Part shown: in pieces, positions 36,701 to 46,800 of the stretch
How positions within the stretch are numbered: position 1 is the first letter of the stretch
Layout: every line of letters starts with the position of its first letter
Assembly: GCF_918797505.1 (NCBI RefSeq)
Contig: NC_092793.1
Coordinates: forward strand, 46,488,243-46,552,242
Length of the DNA: 64,000 nt
DNA from: Bemisia tabaci
Lineage: Eukaryota; Arthropoda; Insecta; Hemiptera; Aleyrodidae
Direction: 5' to 3'
Made by a program: the position numbers and the translations under genes
The notes under the pieces: generated by a model
What the model was told of the DNA's origin: nothing
Seen by the model: only the letters and a program-made list of their open reading frames with translations
Database searches by the model: none

Positions 36701-39700
36701 CCCCTTTTTTACTTTCTCTTTTGAGCACAGATTTAACCTCAAACGCACTCTCGATTGATGATGCATATTGCAGTGATTGCACCCTCGCGGGTGTGCGCAC
36801 GGTCTTAAACAAGCTTGAGAGTATTATTCTTAATGTCAGAGCCTCGCGTTCCCATATACTAGAAGGGGAAAACGGTATCTATTTGAGGAGGATAATACGG
36901 CACAAGGCGTGTTAATGAACTTACGGCTTTTGTCTCTGGCGCCGCACTTGAATTCGAGTATACAGTATACACTCCAAATGAATAGATTTTCTTTTGGGTT
37001 CTGATGGCCGACTTGAGTTTGTACCCACAGCACGTGGTTATGGAAATATGATTGCCAAATTTAATACAAAAAAGGGCTAAAAGCAAAGACATTATGATGG
37101 ATTTATTTCTAAGTGATGGCATAAAGGAGTGACGCATTCCCCTAATTTCAAAACGATTTCCCCAGAAAATAATGCTCATTTAGTTCTCGTTGAACTTCGA
37201 GTTAATATGCTTCACTTTTGAAAGGTGATTTTCGATAGGGAGGAGTGTGAATTTATCTATGGGGCTTTCGGAGATCACACCTAGCGTTTAAAGGTCAAGA
37301 GATCGAAAAATGCATAACAGTGAGATGGAGGAGGAGAAGCAAGAAGAAAAAAGACGGGGAGAGGAAGGAGAGAAAAATATTTTCAAATCATTTTTACACT
37401 AAAGTATTTATGAAAATAAAATTTAAATAAAATCATAGCTCTTTCTTAACTTGGGCCAGAAAATACAGTCCAAGGTCCTATCGTGCGACAATTGTGCTGC
37501 GTCTATGATATATCGACAAAACTTAACAGATCTCACTTTGAGCTGCGTAGCTACATATTCAACAGCTAGCCGGTCGCGACATCCCTCCCTCGAATATGAA
37601 AAAGCAGTCGACAATGGGTCTTTCAATAAGGATCGCTTCAAAATGGATACCGCGCTTATGATGCTGCGCGTTTTCCATAAATTAAAATTAGTAGTGATGC
37701 TCACTTGCTAGATTTCTTAGACTCTTCGGAGTTACCCTGTGGTAATTTTGTGAACCTGTGGGTCCATTAAAATTAACGTGATATACCGCGGTTTTAAAAA
37801 AAATCTACTTAACGCAGCATTTAATTATTTATTCCGCACGTTTTTTCAACGCTTGTTACACACTCGGGTCTCACTTTGGGATTAGCACGAATAAAGAAGC
37901 TCCTCCGGCACAGTGGTGATTTTGCAATCTTGCCTTTGTGCAACTTTGGTTTCCTTTGAGAAAGAGTGGACCTATCTTTAACCTATCTTTACAAAGCGAT
38001 GAAACTAGCAAATAAGTAGAAAATAGAGAAAATTCAGATTTGAGAGTGTATGAGATGAAATGAATTGAGAATATGAAAGAAGAACCGAGGAAAGAGCGGG
38101 GCAATAATAACCGACAAAGTTGGTGTTGAACGTGATGAGCATACCAGACGCAAAATGTTATTAGATTTGTTAATATTCGTGTGATTCATTTGCTCCTCAA
38201 AAAATGAGTAATCAACGTTGACACGAAATATAATTGTGTGTATTTCGAATTACACGCATCTTTTGAATCAGTGCCTGCGCGACCCCGGGCAACCCATCCT
38301 GTCACTGAGTTGAAAATAGGTCTATTTTTACATGCAAAGTGAACTACGGTGTCGTTTGATGGTTCTTCGGAGAGGAGATGGCTTCTGTCCATGAGCTGCT
38401 TGTGTACAATTGTACGCGGCTGTGGTACAAATATGATGAGCATTGAATGGATCACTCGGTGGGATACGAAATTAGACACTGCAATACACACGTTTCCTTG
38501 TAGAAATTTTATGGAAAATACGATGGACACATTGAATCTTTCCAAATTCAATGCATAAAGGATCATAATAATATGACGTTTTTTTTAATGCGTTAATGCA
38601 ACTATTGTCAGTCTAATTGAATAATCAGCGCAGTTTTGAATAATTTCCCTCTCGCAAAAAACTAAAGTTTACTCAAGTCAAATTGGGTTCGAGACTTATT
38701 TCGGTGAATTTTTCGATTGAAAAATTCTCCTGTGTGGTAATTTTTCTTTTTAACGACTAAAGCTGATTTTTACTGCCAACTTAATTTTGGAAGTTGTAAT
38801 TTCCTCTGTTTTATAAGCCACCTATATCGGAGAAAAGAAATAATAGCTTCAGAGATAGTTGTCCTGTGCCTCACATTCTCTAACCAATTTAACGGTGACG
38901 AAATACAAAAAAAAAAATGAATCATCGGTATCGAGGCACAAATTTGCGAGAGGCGATGATTCCGTTTTTTTTTCTTTAATAAAAATAATTAAAATATAAT
39001 GCGTTATTCGTAACGTAATGACGAGCACCCTGTTGGTTTCAACAACAACGGGGTTTCGGTTCGATTCACGATGAAAAAACAATTTCAGGGTTCAATCTGC
39101 CCCTCACTCATGATCGTAACCATGGACGAGAGTCTATGAAACACCCTGTGAATTGTTCGCAGAATCGAAATAAAACTAAAGTCGTACTCATTTTTAAAAC
39201 GTTTCTATATAAATACACCTAAATCTAATTAAAACTTGCAAGCCTCCACCCGCATGCACGATTGCCAAGTCCGATCTAACTTCCTAAATTTACATTTTAG
39301 ATGCTTGACAAGTGTAGTATATTTTAAACTGAACGGCAACTTTGTGGATGCTCCATCTGATGAAATTCGCGCGCGACTCTTTCACGCTTTTTACGCTCGA
39401 ATGGAACAAAAATTTATGATTAGAATCAAGGGTCTCGCTCATTCCGCCAACTGCCAACTCGAAGTCATTTCAATCTTTTCTCTCCTCCTTTTTTTCTTCG
39501 ATTATTTAAATTTTTTTACTGCGTGGAAAAGCGCACTTGTCACTTTCAGATGGCGGTATTTCAAAATCTTCACCTGCTGGGCCCTGTACAGTAACATACC
39601 TCTTCTTCAACTTGCACCGAAATTTTCCCGAACCTACTCCAGGAAGTTGCATTGCATGGAGGAATATACTTTCTGCCGTTGATTTTGAAATGAGCCTTAA

Positions 39701-40071
39701 AGCTCTTAATTTGCTTGTTAAAACTTACCGTTTGACAAAATCCTCCTGCGGACAGCCGAGAAAATGTAAAATGTGTGGTCTTTTCAAACATTCATAATAC
39801 CTCGCCATCGAATTTGAATCACAATTCATTGAATAACCTTTGTATTATTTTATCTGTTGCAGGTGATGAGAGCAGTCGACCGGGGTCCAACAACAGCTCA
39901 CTTGTTGTGAGTATGGACATCAACGGAATTATGTATCAAGGTGTTCTCTTTGCGCAGTCAGCTACTAACTCGGCATCACAGAACAGCCGGCCAAGTATGA
40001 TCGCCTACATGCAACATAATCACGATTATCTTTTCCGGTGTGATTCTAAGGATTCTCAAAGCCTCTCTTAA
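30527..40071 (+). CDS. retn: retained / dead ringer (ARID3 family) transcription factor, 3' part, three exons
   Basis: Spliced coding region, join of 30527-30710, 34119-34507 and 39863-40071. ARID3 proteins are nuclear factors that bind AT-rich DNA through an extended ARID and self-associate through a REKLES region. The fly orthologue acts in patterning and neuronal and muscle development. Seen here: the ARID from its GTPINRLPIMAKSVLDLYEL stretch through SSITSAAFTLRTQ and QYMKYLYPYECEKK, then ELQAAIDGNRREGRR, a Q/P and H/N-rich linker, and a REKLES-type segment LVVSMDINGIMYQGVLFAQ. All splice phases agree: the codons for G, Q and G are split across junctions. The N-terminus and first ARID helices were not found in the window. 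Only about 120 residues separate ARID and REKLES, which is short for the family, so an internal exon may be missing or skipped. Family assignment is very secure; the claim of a complete 3' end rests on the stop at 40069-40071. Confidence 0.93.
30711..32180. other. retained intron between exons A and B, proximal part
   Basis: AT-rich, non-coding. Donor GTAAGT at its start; no repeat border recognised. Confidence 0.55.
32181..32500 (-). mobile_element. possible poly(A)-tailed retroposon fragment
   Basis: A run of about 28 T on the plus strand is followed by GAAGGAATTTTATTTAAAT. Read on the minus strand this gives AATAAA about 15 nt before a long A-tail, as in retroposed sequence. No coding frame was found behind it. 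The left limit is a guess. Confidence 0.4.
33040..33192. mobile_element. short foldback MITE (family G)
   Basis: GGATTACATTTTGCAAAAAG..GAACCA at 33048 pairs with TGGTTCCTTATTGCAAAATG..TAATCC ending at 33184. The arms are about 30 bp and the loop about 80 bp. It lies in the intron before retained exon B. Confidence 0.7.
33248..33285. repeat. AAAGTGCGAAACCAC family (P), terminal fragment
   Basis: AGATACGTGGTTTCGGCGTT and TGGTCATCAATATT, a lone end of the family. Confidence 0.5.
33795..33992. repeat. 21-bp polypyrimidine minisatellite, about nine units
   Basis: The unit is TTTCCTCCCGTTTTCTTCCCC with C/T variants, all C/T except one G per unit. It lies about 125 bp upstream of the retained exon B acceptor. 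Because the period is a multiple of three, the minus strand shows a false NGRKEEE repeat protein. Confidence 0.9.
34119..34507 (+). CDS. retn: retained exon B: ARID C-terminal helix, extended ARID and low-complexity linker
   Basis: The acceptor is TGTTTCAG (34111-34118) and the donor is GTAAGA (34508). The first base completes the Gln codon from exon A; the last base starts a Gly codon. It encodes YMKYLYPYECEKKRLSS, then ELQAAIDGNRREGRRGSYG (the ARID3-type extension after the core ARID), then a PQPQPQPQPL run, a His/Asn-rich patch and a Ser-rich tail. The exon is far more GC-rich than its surroundings. That makes long false frames on both strands, for example a large minus-strand frame of Arg/Gly/Val repeats. 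Confidence 0.93.
34571..35482. mobile_element. hAT-like non-autonomous element, 912 bp
   Basis: Terminal inverted repeats CAGGGCCGGATT and AATCCGGCCCTG, flanked by GTTGCCAT (34563-34570) and GTTGTCGT (35483-35490), a 6-of-8 target duplication. There is no transposase frame. The inside carries ATGGGCC(G)CGG(T/C)CCATGGCGG twice near the left end and several TTCACGC/TGCGCTACAAGACCGCGTGAATA blocks (35030-35210) related to the 44.3-kb hairpin. It starts only 64 bp after retained exon B. Confidence 0.82.
35483..35915. mobile_element. large imperfect palindromic element (family F), apparently holding the hAT insertion in its left arm
   Basis: Arms of up to about 200 nt: GTCACACAATCGTG.., GATTATTGTAGATTATCTAA.., AATAATAAGAT.., TTTAATTTTAACCGAGATAT.., GACGTCATCCACCGCGGTAG.. 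against their inverted partners at 35700-35900. A partial relative of the right arm occurs at 9003-9075. The outermost GGTCAGTTG of the right arm reappears (inverted) left of the hAT element at about 34557-34566. Confidence 0.75.
35916..39862. other. retained intron between exons B and C, distal part
   Basis: AT-rich, with a family P fragment at 36.57 kb and scattered short frames lacking domains. I looked for a phase 1-1 exon carrying the alpha part of REKLES and found none I could support. Confidence 0.5.
36540..36606. repeat. AAAGTGCGAAACCAC family (P), terminal fragment
   Basis: GGAGATACGTGGTTTCACAC and TTTGGACATCGATAT, the right end only. Confidence 0.5.
39863..40071 (+). CDS. retn: retained exon C: REKLES segment and C-terminus
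   Basis: The acceptor is ATCTGTTGCAG (AG 39861-39862). The first two bases complete the Gly codon opened by exon B, giving GDESSRPGSNNSS then LVVSMDINGIMYQGVLFAQ. That is the conserved beta part of REKLES, used for ARID3 self-association and nuclear export. About 35 less conserved residues follow to a TAA stop at 40069-40071. The first, alpha part of REKLES is not obvious in exon B, so it is either diverged or encoded by an exon I did not find between 34508 and 39862. Confidence 0.9.
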
Positions 40072-42790
40072 AGTGATCTTAAGCCATTACTCCGGTGGAA
40101 TTTGAATGATTGTTTTCAATATTATTCTCTCTCTTTGGGTGCATTCTTATTTGTAAGCTCTGAGCATGTAAAACATCAGTCTGATGCAAAACTTCCAGAG
40201 ATAGGTAAAGGGACAGGTTTCACCCAGCACTCTTCTGAGCGACCTGTGACGCGAAATAGTTTGCAATACAGTTAATGGGTGACGAAAAATTAATCCTTCA
40301 CCTCAGATCAAATATTTAAAGTAGTTTTAATATCTGATTACATTAAATTGCAAGTCGTCACTTCAACATAATCATTTTTTCCTGGCAATGAACAAGCCGT
40401 TTCTACAGAGAATTAGGGTTTAGATTATTATTATTGGGTGCTTTCCAGTTGTTCCAGTCATTAGATTTCTAAAAAAGAAAAAAAATCGAAAGAAATATCC
40501 CCCCCCCCCCCGAATTTATGAATGTAATTTTCAAACTTTTTAAAAAGCCGCATTCCTAATTTTTTAATATCCCATGAAGCATGTATGAAAATACGAAAAT
40601 TAAATGAAAGTCTCAGGTCAAATTATGTGTGAATACCCGGCCGGAAAACTGGTATAAGGTAGCTGGGCACCTACACCTTCCGAAATCATTTTTCCAAACA
40701 GACTCAACTAATTTTGGAGAGCTCAATTCTCCGACAGAGGTGAACAGAAAGAAAAATACCTCAAGCATTGAACTTGATTACAATGAGTAAGTAATCATTT
40801 GATCTCTTTATTAAATCAAATTTCGATATCCCTGGTTTCATGCACGACTTCCGGTGATATGTACAATTTTTGCTTACCCGAAATTCTACTGCCCCGGTCA
40901 ATATGTACTTTTGTTATCTTTTATAGAATTTCATAGTGTCTGTCATGTGCTTTCTGAACAAGGAACGTGTATTGTGTTTTCTTTATTTTTGTGTTAAAAC
41001 ATTTACTTATTGTATACATAAAGTGAATTGTTAATTTTGTACATTATATGGCATGAGATTATGAATGTGTCAAACACAGTCATTTCAAGTATTCCTAGAG
41101 TCTTAAAGTAGCCATTAAATTTGAAACTGTATTGTGAATGAAGCAGCAGCTTTGAATTAATTAGAGTAATTTCCTTTGGAATTGTGAACCTACTCTCCAT
41201 CTTATTACACTAGTCATTATTTCGAGGCGATTAATTGCAGAACTGTAGCACAAGTTCTGATTTTTTTATCAAACTGAATAAACGCAGGCTCTGATCTTTT
41301 CTGAGCTTCAATATCCATTTCGAAATTTGTCTCTGCATCGTCTAGATTTTTGGGAGCCGTTTAATGGAAAAAACTATGGTTCTTCTAAAGAGAAAACGAG
41401 AGGAAAATGCCAAACTGAGTGCCTACCGAACTAATAATTTATTTAATTTGGCAATAAATACCTGTCACACCAAAAAACAAAAGTGCATGGGGCAAAAATA
41501 CAGAGAGGAAGAGTAGGTAATATGAAAAGCAATCACAATTCCAGTTGTCCAAATATGTAGTCTCATTGCTGCTGAAGATCATTCAATTGTAAATATTAAT
41601 TTAGCCTCTTCAAAGAAACATAAAAATGCAAAAAGGGGGAAAATACAAAATAGCTTGCTACCATCTGAGACGTTACTTCTGATAAATAATACGTGTGCAA
41701 CTATTTTGCCTAAGATGGATAAAAAGCCTGTTCTGTAAATTTAGTTCTTTAAATGTTGCAGAATGCAACCTCCTTTGTTAATTATACTTGAGATGGATTG
41801 AGAACAGGTATCTAGGTCATTTAAGTGATTAGCTGTGTGTAATTTAAGATGTTTCACTATTTTGTCTACTCTTGAAACCAAATTTAATGCGACCAACAGC
41901 TACTGATGGCTATAGTTTAACAACCTTTCGTCGTGGTTATCAGACTTTTTTTCTTTCTTTCTTTTAAATGAATTTTTCAGAGATGTACAAAAATGATCAT
42001 TCCCTAAAATGATTTGTTGCCTCAATCAACAGATCAGTTTGAAACAAGTTGACACGACTAGGTTGTCAAAAAAAAAAGATAGGTGAGCGGGAAAAAATTG
42101 GGAGTTTGCGCAACTGGTTCATGTTTTTGCGATTTACTGAGTCAAACGTTGGCACGTGATCTAATGGAAGATTACCCCAGGCGTGCAAATGGGCCGGAGC
42201 AAAATATTTTATTGTGTAAATGTTCCGTTCATAATTCTGATAATTAGTAATGTCCCTGCTTTATTACGTGTATTGAAGCAAGTTGCCAAAGCGTTCTTCC
42301 ATGATGATGTTCATCTAGCTTCGAAGGTTTCTTTAAGTAGGTACATATGTTTCAGCTAAATGTGAATATTCTTTGCTACCAATTTTCACCTATTCAGGTG
42401 AGCTACACAATACGACAAAAAAATTCTAATCACAAAGAGAAAAAACGGAAAATGGGTGTCCGAATTTGACATGGGTGCTCCGACTTCAATCTCCTACGAG
42501 TGTGCAGTTGTTCTCAGAGCTCTAAGCCCTATTAATTGTCTCTGTCTCATGATTTTCCTTTATCTCAGTTTAAATAACTGATGATGTTAGCTAGTTAGGT
42601 AGTGATATTTTTTATAACTTTTGTTTTATTATTTATTTATATATGTTGATTGATGAATGTATTAAATCGTTTTATTTCATTATTGGAGGAGATATCTGAA
42701 AACTTTCAAGTGACAGAGCTCCTCTTATTGTACACTTTTTTTTGTAAAGACTGAAAGTAAATAAGTAAAATGAAATTGATCAAACAACCT
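40072..42790 (+). other. probable long 3'UTR / downstream region of retained
   Basis: No open frame of interest and, unlike almost every other 2.7 kb here, no inverted repeat or tandem repeat that I can see. It contains AATAAA at 41277-41282 and 41453-41458, AT-rich ATTTATTTATAT-like stretches near 42630, and a TAAATAAGTAAAATG stretch near 42760. This is compatible with a long 3'UTR using alternative poly(A) sites. The end is a guess; a C10 tract lies at about 40500. Confidence 0.35.
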
Positions 42791-42879
42791 GGCGTTATTT
42801 CACTCTCTAAAAGCTGGCCCTTGGGTAGTTTTCTCGTGATATCTCATAAGAGAAAAAGTTAGTCACGACCCTCTTGCTC

Positions 42880-43041
42880 CAGAGGCGTGGTGTGCTTTGC
42901 GATATATCGATTGATTTACCATATTAATCTATGGAAAAGGATCGATTATTAGGGTGTTCGCAGCGAACACCCTAATAATCGATTCTTTACCACACCTCAA
43001 ACGGGGATATATCGATAGCGATCATTCATGCCTCGCCACTG
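42880..43041. mobile_element. hAT-type MITE, family D copy 2, with 8-bp target duplication
   Basis: Perfect 8-bp duplication TCTTGCTC at 42872-42879 and 43042-43049. Ends CAGAGGCGTGG and CATGCCTCGCCACTG. The centre TAGGGTGTTCGCAGCGAACA.. is a perfect palindrome. The first end has one change (CAGAGG for CAGTGG). It lies just past the putative 3' end of retained. Confidence 0.9.
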
Positions 43042-43109
43042 TCTTGCTCTGAATTACTGATGGATGCACCGAGTTTCACAGAAACTCCAACGCATCAACT
43101 TTGAACTGA

Positions 43110-43265
43110 GCGATCACTGAAAAAATATGGTAGATTTTACCATACTCTGACACATAGTGATCTGAGTATGGTAATAAGCACCAGACTTCATAGTAGCATT
43201 TACCATTTTATAGTAAATATCACCAGAGTTCTAGTAAGTACTAGTAGACTTACAGTAGCTGGTAA

Positions 43266-43305
<40 letters not shown>
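43110..43305. repeat. CACTGAAAAAATATGG sequence ending in a poly(T) tract
   Basis: Begins CACTGAAAAAATATGGTAGA with ATGGTA/TACCAT and AGTACTAGTAG words repeated in both orientations, and ends in about 36 T. It looks like half of a CACTGAAAA-type foldback element; the other terminus is missing. Confidence 0.45.
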
Positions 43306-43308
<3 letters not shown>

Positions 43309-43856
43309 AAACACAACACAGGAAGATTTTATAAAGGGCTTTCGTTGTGTTTCCAAATTTTTCCAAATTATAATTTTTTTACCGAGGCTCCCATTGAAAA
43401 TCTGAAAAATACTTCCTTACACAGCCAAAACCACAAACACAACTTGCAGTACTTAGGATCCGTCCATACATTTCGTAACGCACTTATTCAGAATTTTTAA
43501 CCCCCCACAAGCGGTATGTAATTTATGGAACCATGCGAGAATGAATTAAATCAAGGATAATGCATAGGGTTCCCAAATGTTATAACTCGTTTCTGTTGGA
43601 AATCAAGCTCGAAATTATTCGAACTTTGGAGTGGGTAAGTATGCGGTATCACGCAAAAATGAAGGAAAATCTTAGCTCCAGACTTGGAAGGAAAAACTTA
43701 CTTGACTTTTCTATATTTCCCTGAGCAAAACAACCAACCCCCTTTTTCTGCATTAATTGAATGTATGGCTTTCACCGCAAACTATCATGTTATCACACCC
43801 TACTTTTTTAGTCTTTTAAGACAATTACACCCCTGGTAAAAATTATAGATAAGAGG

Positions 43857-44758
43857 TGCGTTTCAAAATACTATAGGAATTTTTATAGCCGGCTAAAGAA
43901 GGCTACAGAAAATCATATAGCTGGCTGTAGAATGCGGAGAAAACCATACGGCCGGGCTATACGAAGCGATAAAAAATTATGCAGGGGGGCTATAGTTTCT
44001 ATAGCCGGGCTTTACACTTTATCGCCTGGCTGTTGCTTTTTCGCCATCGATTCTAAAAGGCTATAAGAAATTGTGTAGAAATTCGTGTGCTTTGGAAATC
44101 ATTAAGTTTGATACGGAACCACCTTAATATTTACAAAACATACGTTATATTTTCCTTTAATACATATTTTTTCATCAATTAAAACGAGAATAATCCATAC
44201 AGGATGTGCAAACATTTCAAAATCATGAGTTGAATAACGCTGACTCCGCCAGATTAAATATTAGAGCCTAATACAAAGCGGAGCAGCGACGCATTGGCGC
44301 CTACAAACCTAACAGGAATACTTCACGCATTGCGCAACGCGTGAAGTATCCCTGTTAGGTTTGTAGGCGCCAAAGCGCGTTTCGCGCTGGCTGCCCGCCT
44401 GCCGCACCGCAGCGTGCCACGGCACTTGAAGCAACTATTTCACACCAGAGGTATTGCACAGTATCATACGGAACCGAAGGCGCTCTAATATATTAGGAAT
44501 TGCAGGCATCCATCAAAAGTACGGAGCTTTCCTCGCAAAATAAATCAAGATACTACGGCCCAAAAAGAGAGCAGTGGTCCAAAAACTCGTTAAGTCCTAG
44601 CATCCGAATTTAGTGACGTTTAGCATACACTTTATCGCCTGGCTGTGAGTTGCTTAGTCGCCATCGGCTATAAAATGCTATAAGAAATTGTGTAGCCGGC
44701 TATAAAAGCTATTGGAAATCTTACAGCCGGCCGTAGGTCTATGGTATTTTGGAACGCA
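43857..44758. mobile_element. 902-bp element with TGCGTT(T/C)CAAAATAC termini (family I)
   Basis: Ends TGCGTTTCAAAATACTATAG and the inverse of TGCGTTCCAAAATACCATAG (18 of 20). The subterminal TATAGCCGGCTA palindrome is repeated on both sides. A block TACACTTTATCGCCTGGCTG..GCTATAAGAAATTGTGTAG occurs twice, at about 44012 and 44625. Between the two copies lies unrelated sequence with the 44.3-kb hairpin. No transposase and no clear target duplication. Confidence 0.65.
44296..44371. repeat. 33-bp inverted repeat with a 10-nt loop
   Basis: GGCGCCTACAAACCTAACAG..CTTCACGC and its reverse complement differ at one position. This very stable hairpin is nested in the 902-bp element. Its words (TACAAG/ACC..TTCACGCATTGCG) recur in the hAT-like element at 35.03-35.21 kb. 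Confidence 0.85.
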
Positions 44759-45048
44759 GAGTCTACTGCCAATTTTTACCGGGGACTAAATTATCACTAT
44801 TATTATCACTATTTCATGATTACTTGATTTACCCTTCTATAGAAAATCTACGCATTACGTCGATACGACGCGGACAGTTAAGCAGTTGCAGTTCACCAGC
44901 CCTGAATTGAATGTTCCGTTCTTCATTTCCAACACGATTTCGGCTTGAAGCGCCTTCATCTTGTTGCGACACTCTACGTTCTACCACAAAGACGGTTCCC
45001 CAATGTTGAAGATTTCGTTCCTCATTTCAAACACGACGACATTAACCA

Positions 45049-46800
45049 GGCCCGCCACAAGGGGGGAGGGGAGGATACTGGAACCCTGGTACCGGGGCCC
45101 GTGTTACCCGTTAAAAACCACTACGAATTCACATGCAATCCTTGTTTCGTAAGAAAAAGTGAAAAATTTACCCTAAAAATCTCGCAAAAGGTGAATAGAT
45201 TTTCAGAAACACGCTAGGGCACTCTAGAATTCTTCTTAAATTTTCAATACAGAGGGATATTTTTAGTAACTGCGTTTCATTTTCTTCCGTCGTCGGATAA
45301 TAAGAGTCTCCAGTCTGGGCATCCTCGACTTCAATGGCTCATGGCTCAACTCCCTTGCCATAGACAAATAAAGGGGGAGTCCAGGGAGGCCTGGCCCTCT
45401 TAGAACTGAAAATAGTATCATATGCCCCCCCCCCCAAAAAAAAAAATAAAAATTTTCCGGATGTTTTGAATGCAACAATTCGCAAGTATTTTGTGCTTAA
45501 AGTATAAAAAAAAAAACATGTTTATTCCACAGAAATTGATGGAAAAATTCTTTATGGAAGCTTCAAAATGATTCCGATTAGTCATTAAAATTCTAAAATT
45601 TCTCGAGGGATGCCCCTCGGACTCCCCCCCCCCCTCCATGCTTGGGGCCCGGACCTTAAAACTGATACCAGGGCCCGAGATGGGATGTGGCGAGCCTGCA
45701 TGAAAGCTATTTCCATTTAAATCTTCCGTCACATTCATACGGCGCAATGATACAACTATTTGAACTCTCCGAAATGCGTGAGGTATCACGCCGCATTTGA
45801 AGGCGTTCTCAAAACAGCTTTGTTCCGATACCCGGATTATCGTTTTGCATAGTTTATATTCTTTTGTTACATTCCGTACCACTCGTCTATTTTTAATCCT
45901 CGTAGAAAAACCCCCATTTGTAAATACAATCCTAGCTGAAGCGCACTTCAGCGCATTCATGACTGCAAACATTTCAGAAGAAATCGGTAAGCCCAGCGTG
46001 AATGTAGGCTATCTCCATTTAAATCTTCCGTCGCATTTCTAAGGCGCAATGATACGACTATTTGAACTCTCCGGAATGCGAGAGGTATCACGCCACATTT
46101 GAAGGCGTTTTCAAATCAGCCAAGTTCCGATACCCGGATTATCGTTTAGCATAGTTCATATTCTTTGTTTATATTACGTACCACTCGTCTTTTTTTAATC
46201 CTCTTAGAAAAACCACCCATTAGTAAATACAATTCTAGCTGAAGCGCACTTCAGCCATGCATTCACCACTGCAAAAATTTCAGAGGAAATCGACATGCCC
46301 AGCGTGCATGGAGGCTATCTCCATTTAAATCTTCCGTCACTTTCTTACGGCGCAATGATACAATTATTTTCAACTCTCCGGAATGCGTGAGGTATCACGC
46401 CGCATTTGAAGGCGTTTTGAAAACAGGCAAGTTCCGTTATCGGAGTAATCGTTTTACATAGTTCATATTCTTTTGTTTCCATTTCTAACCGCTTGTTTAT
46501 TTATAATCCTCCTATAAAAATTACCCATTTGCTAAATACAATTCTAGCTGCAGCGCACTTCAGCTATGCATTCACCACTGAAATCGACAAGCCCAGCGTG
46601 CATGATGGCAGGCCCGGTACAAGGCGGGGGTACTGGGTCCTTGGTACCCGGGCCCGGGTCCCGGAGGGCGCCCGTGTTACCCGTGAAAAACCACTACAAA
46701 TTCACATGCAATCTTTGTTCCGTAAGAAAAAGTGAAAAATTTACCCTAAAAATCTCGCAAAAGGTTAATAGATTTTCAGAAACACGCTGGGGCACTATAG
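45049..46800. repeat. composite: three tandem ~305-bp units flanked by a ~185-bp direct repeat
   Basis: The tandem units begin at CCATTTAAATCTTCCGTC (45713, 46015, 46321; spacing 302 and 306 bp), each with GGCGCAATGATAC.., AGGTATCACGCC.., CTAGCTGAAGCGCACTTCAG or similar. On either side (45049-45229 and 46611-46800) a block GGCCCG..GTGTTACCCGT..AACCACTAC..GAAAAATTTACCCTAAAAAT is repeated in the same orientation. Blocks such as ACAACTATTTGAACTCT resemble repeat R (22 and 24 kb). Confidence 0.8.
45240..45700. other. GC-run-rich spacer inside the composite repeat
   Basis: Between the left flanking block and the first tandem unit lie C10 and C9 tracts (45425, 45625) and A-runs. No gene or element border recognised. 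Confidence 0.5.

Noticed and set aside
45418..45972. Minus-strand frame of 184 codons
   Set aside because: Covers C-tracts and the first tandem unit of the composite repeat; no protein similarity recognised.
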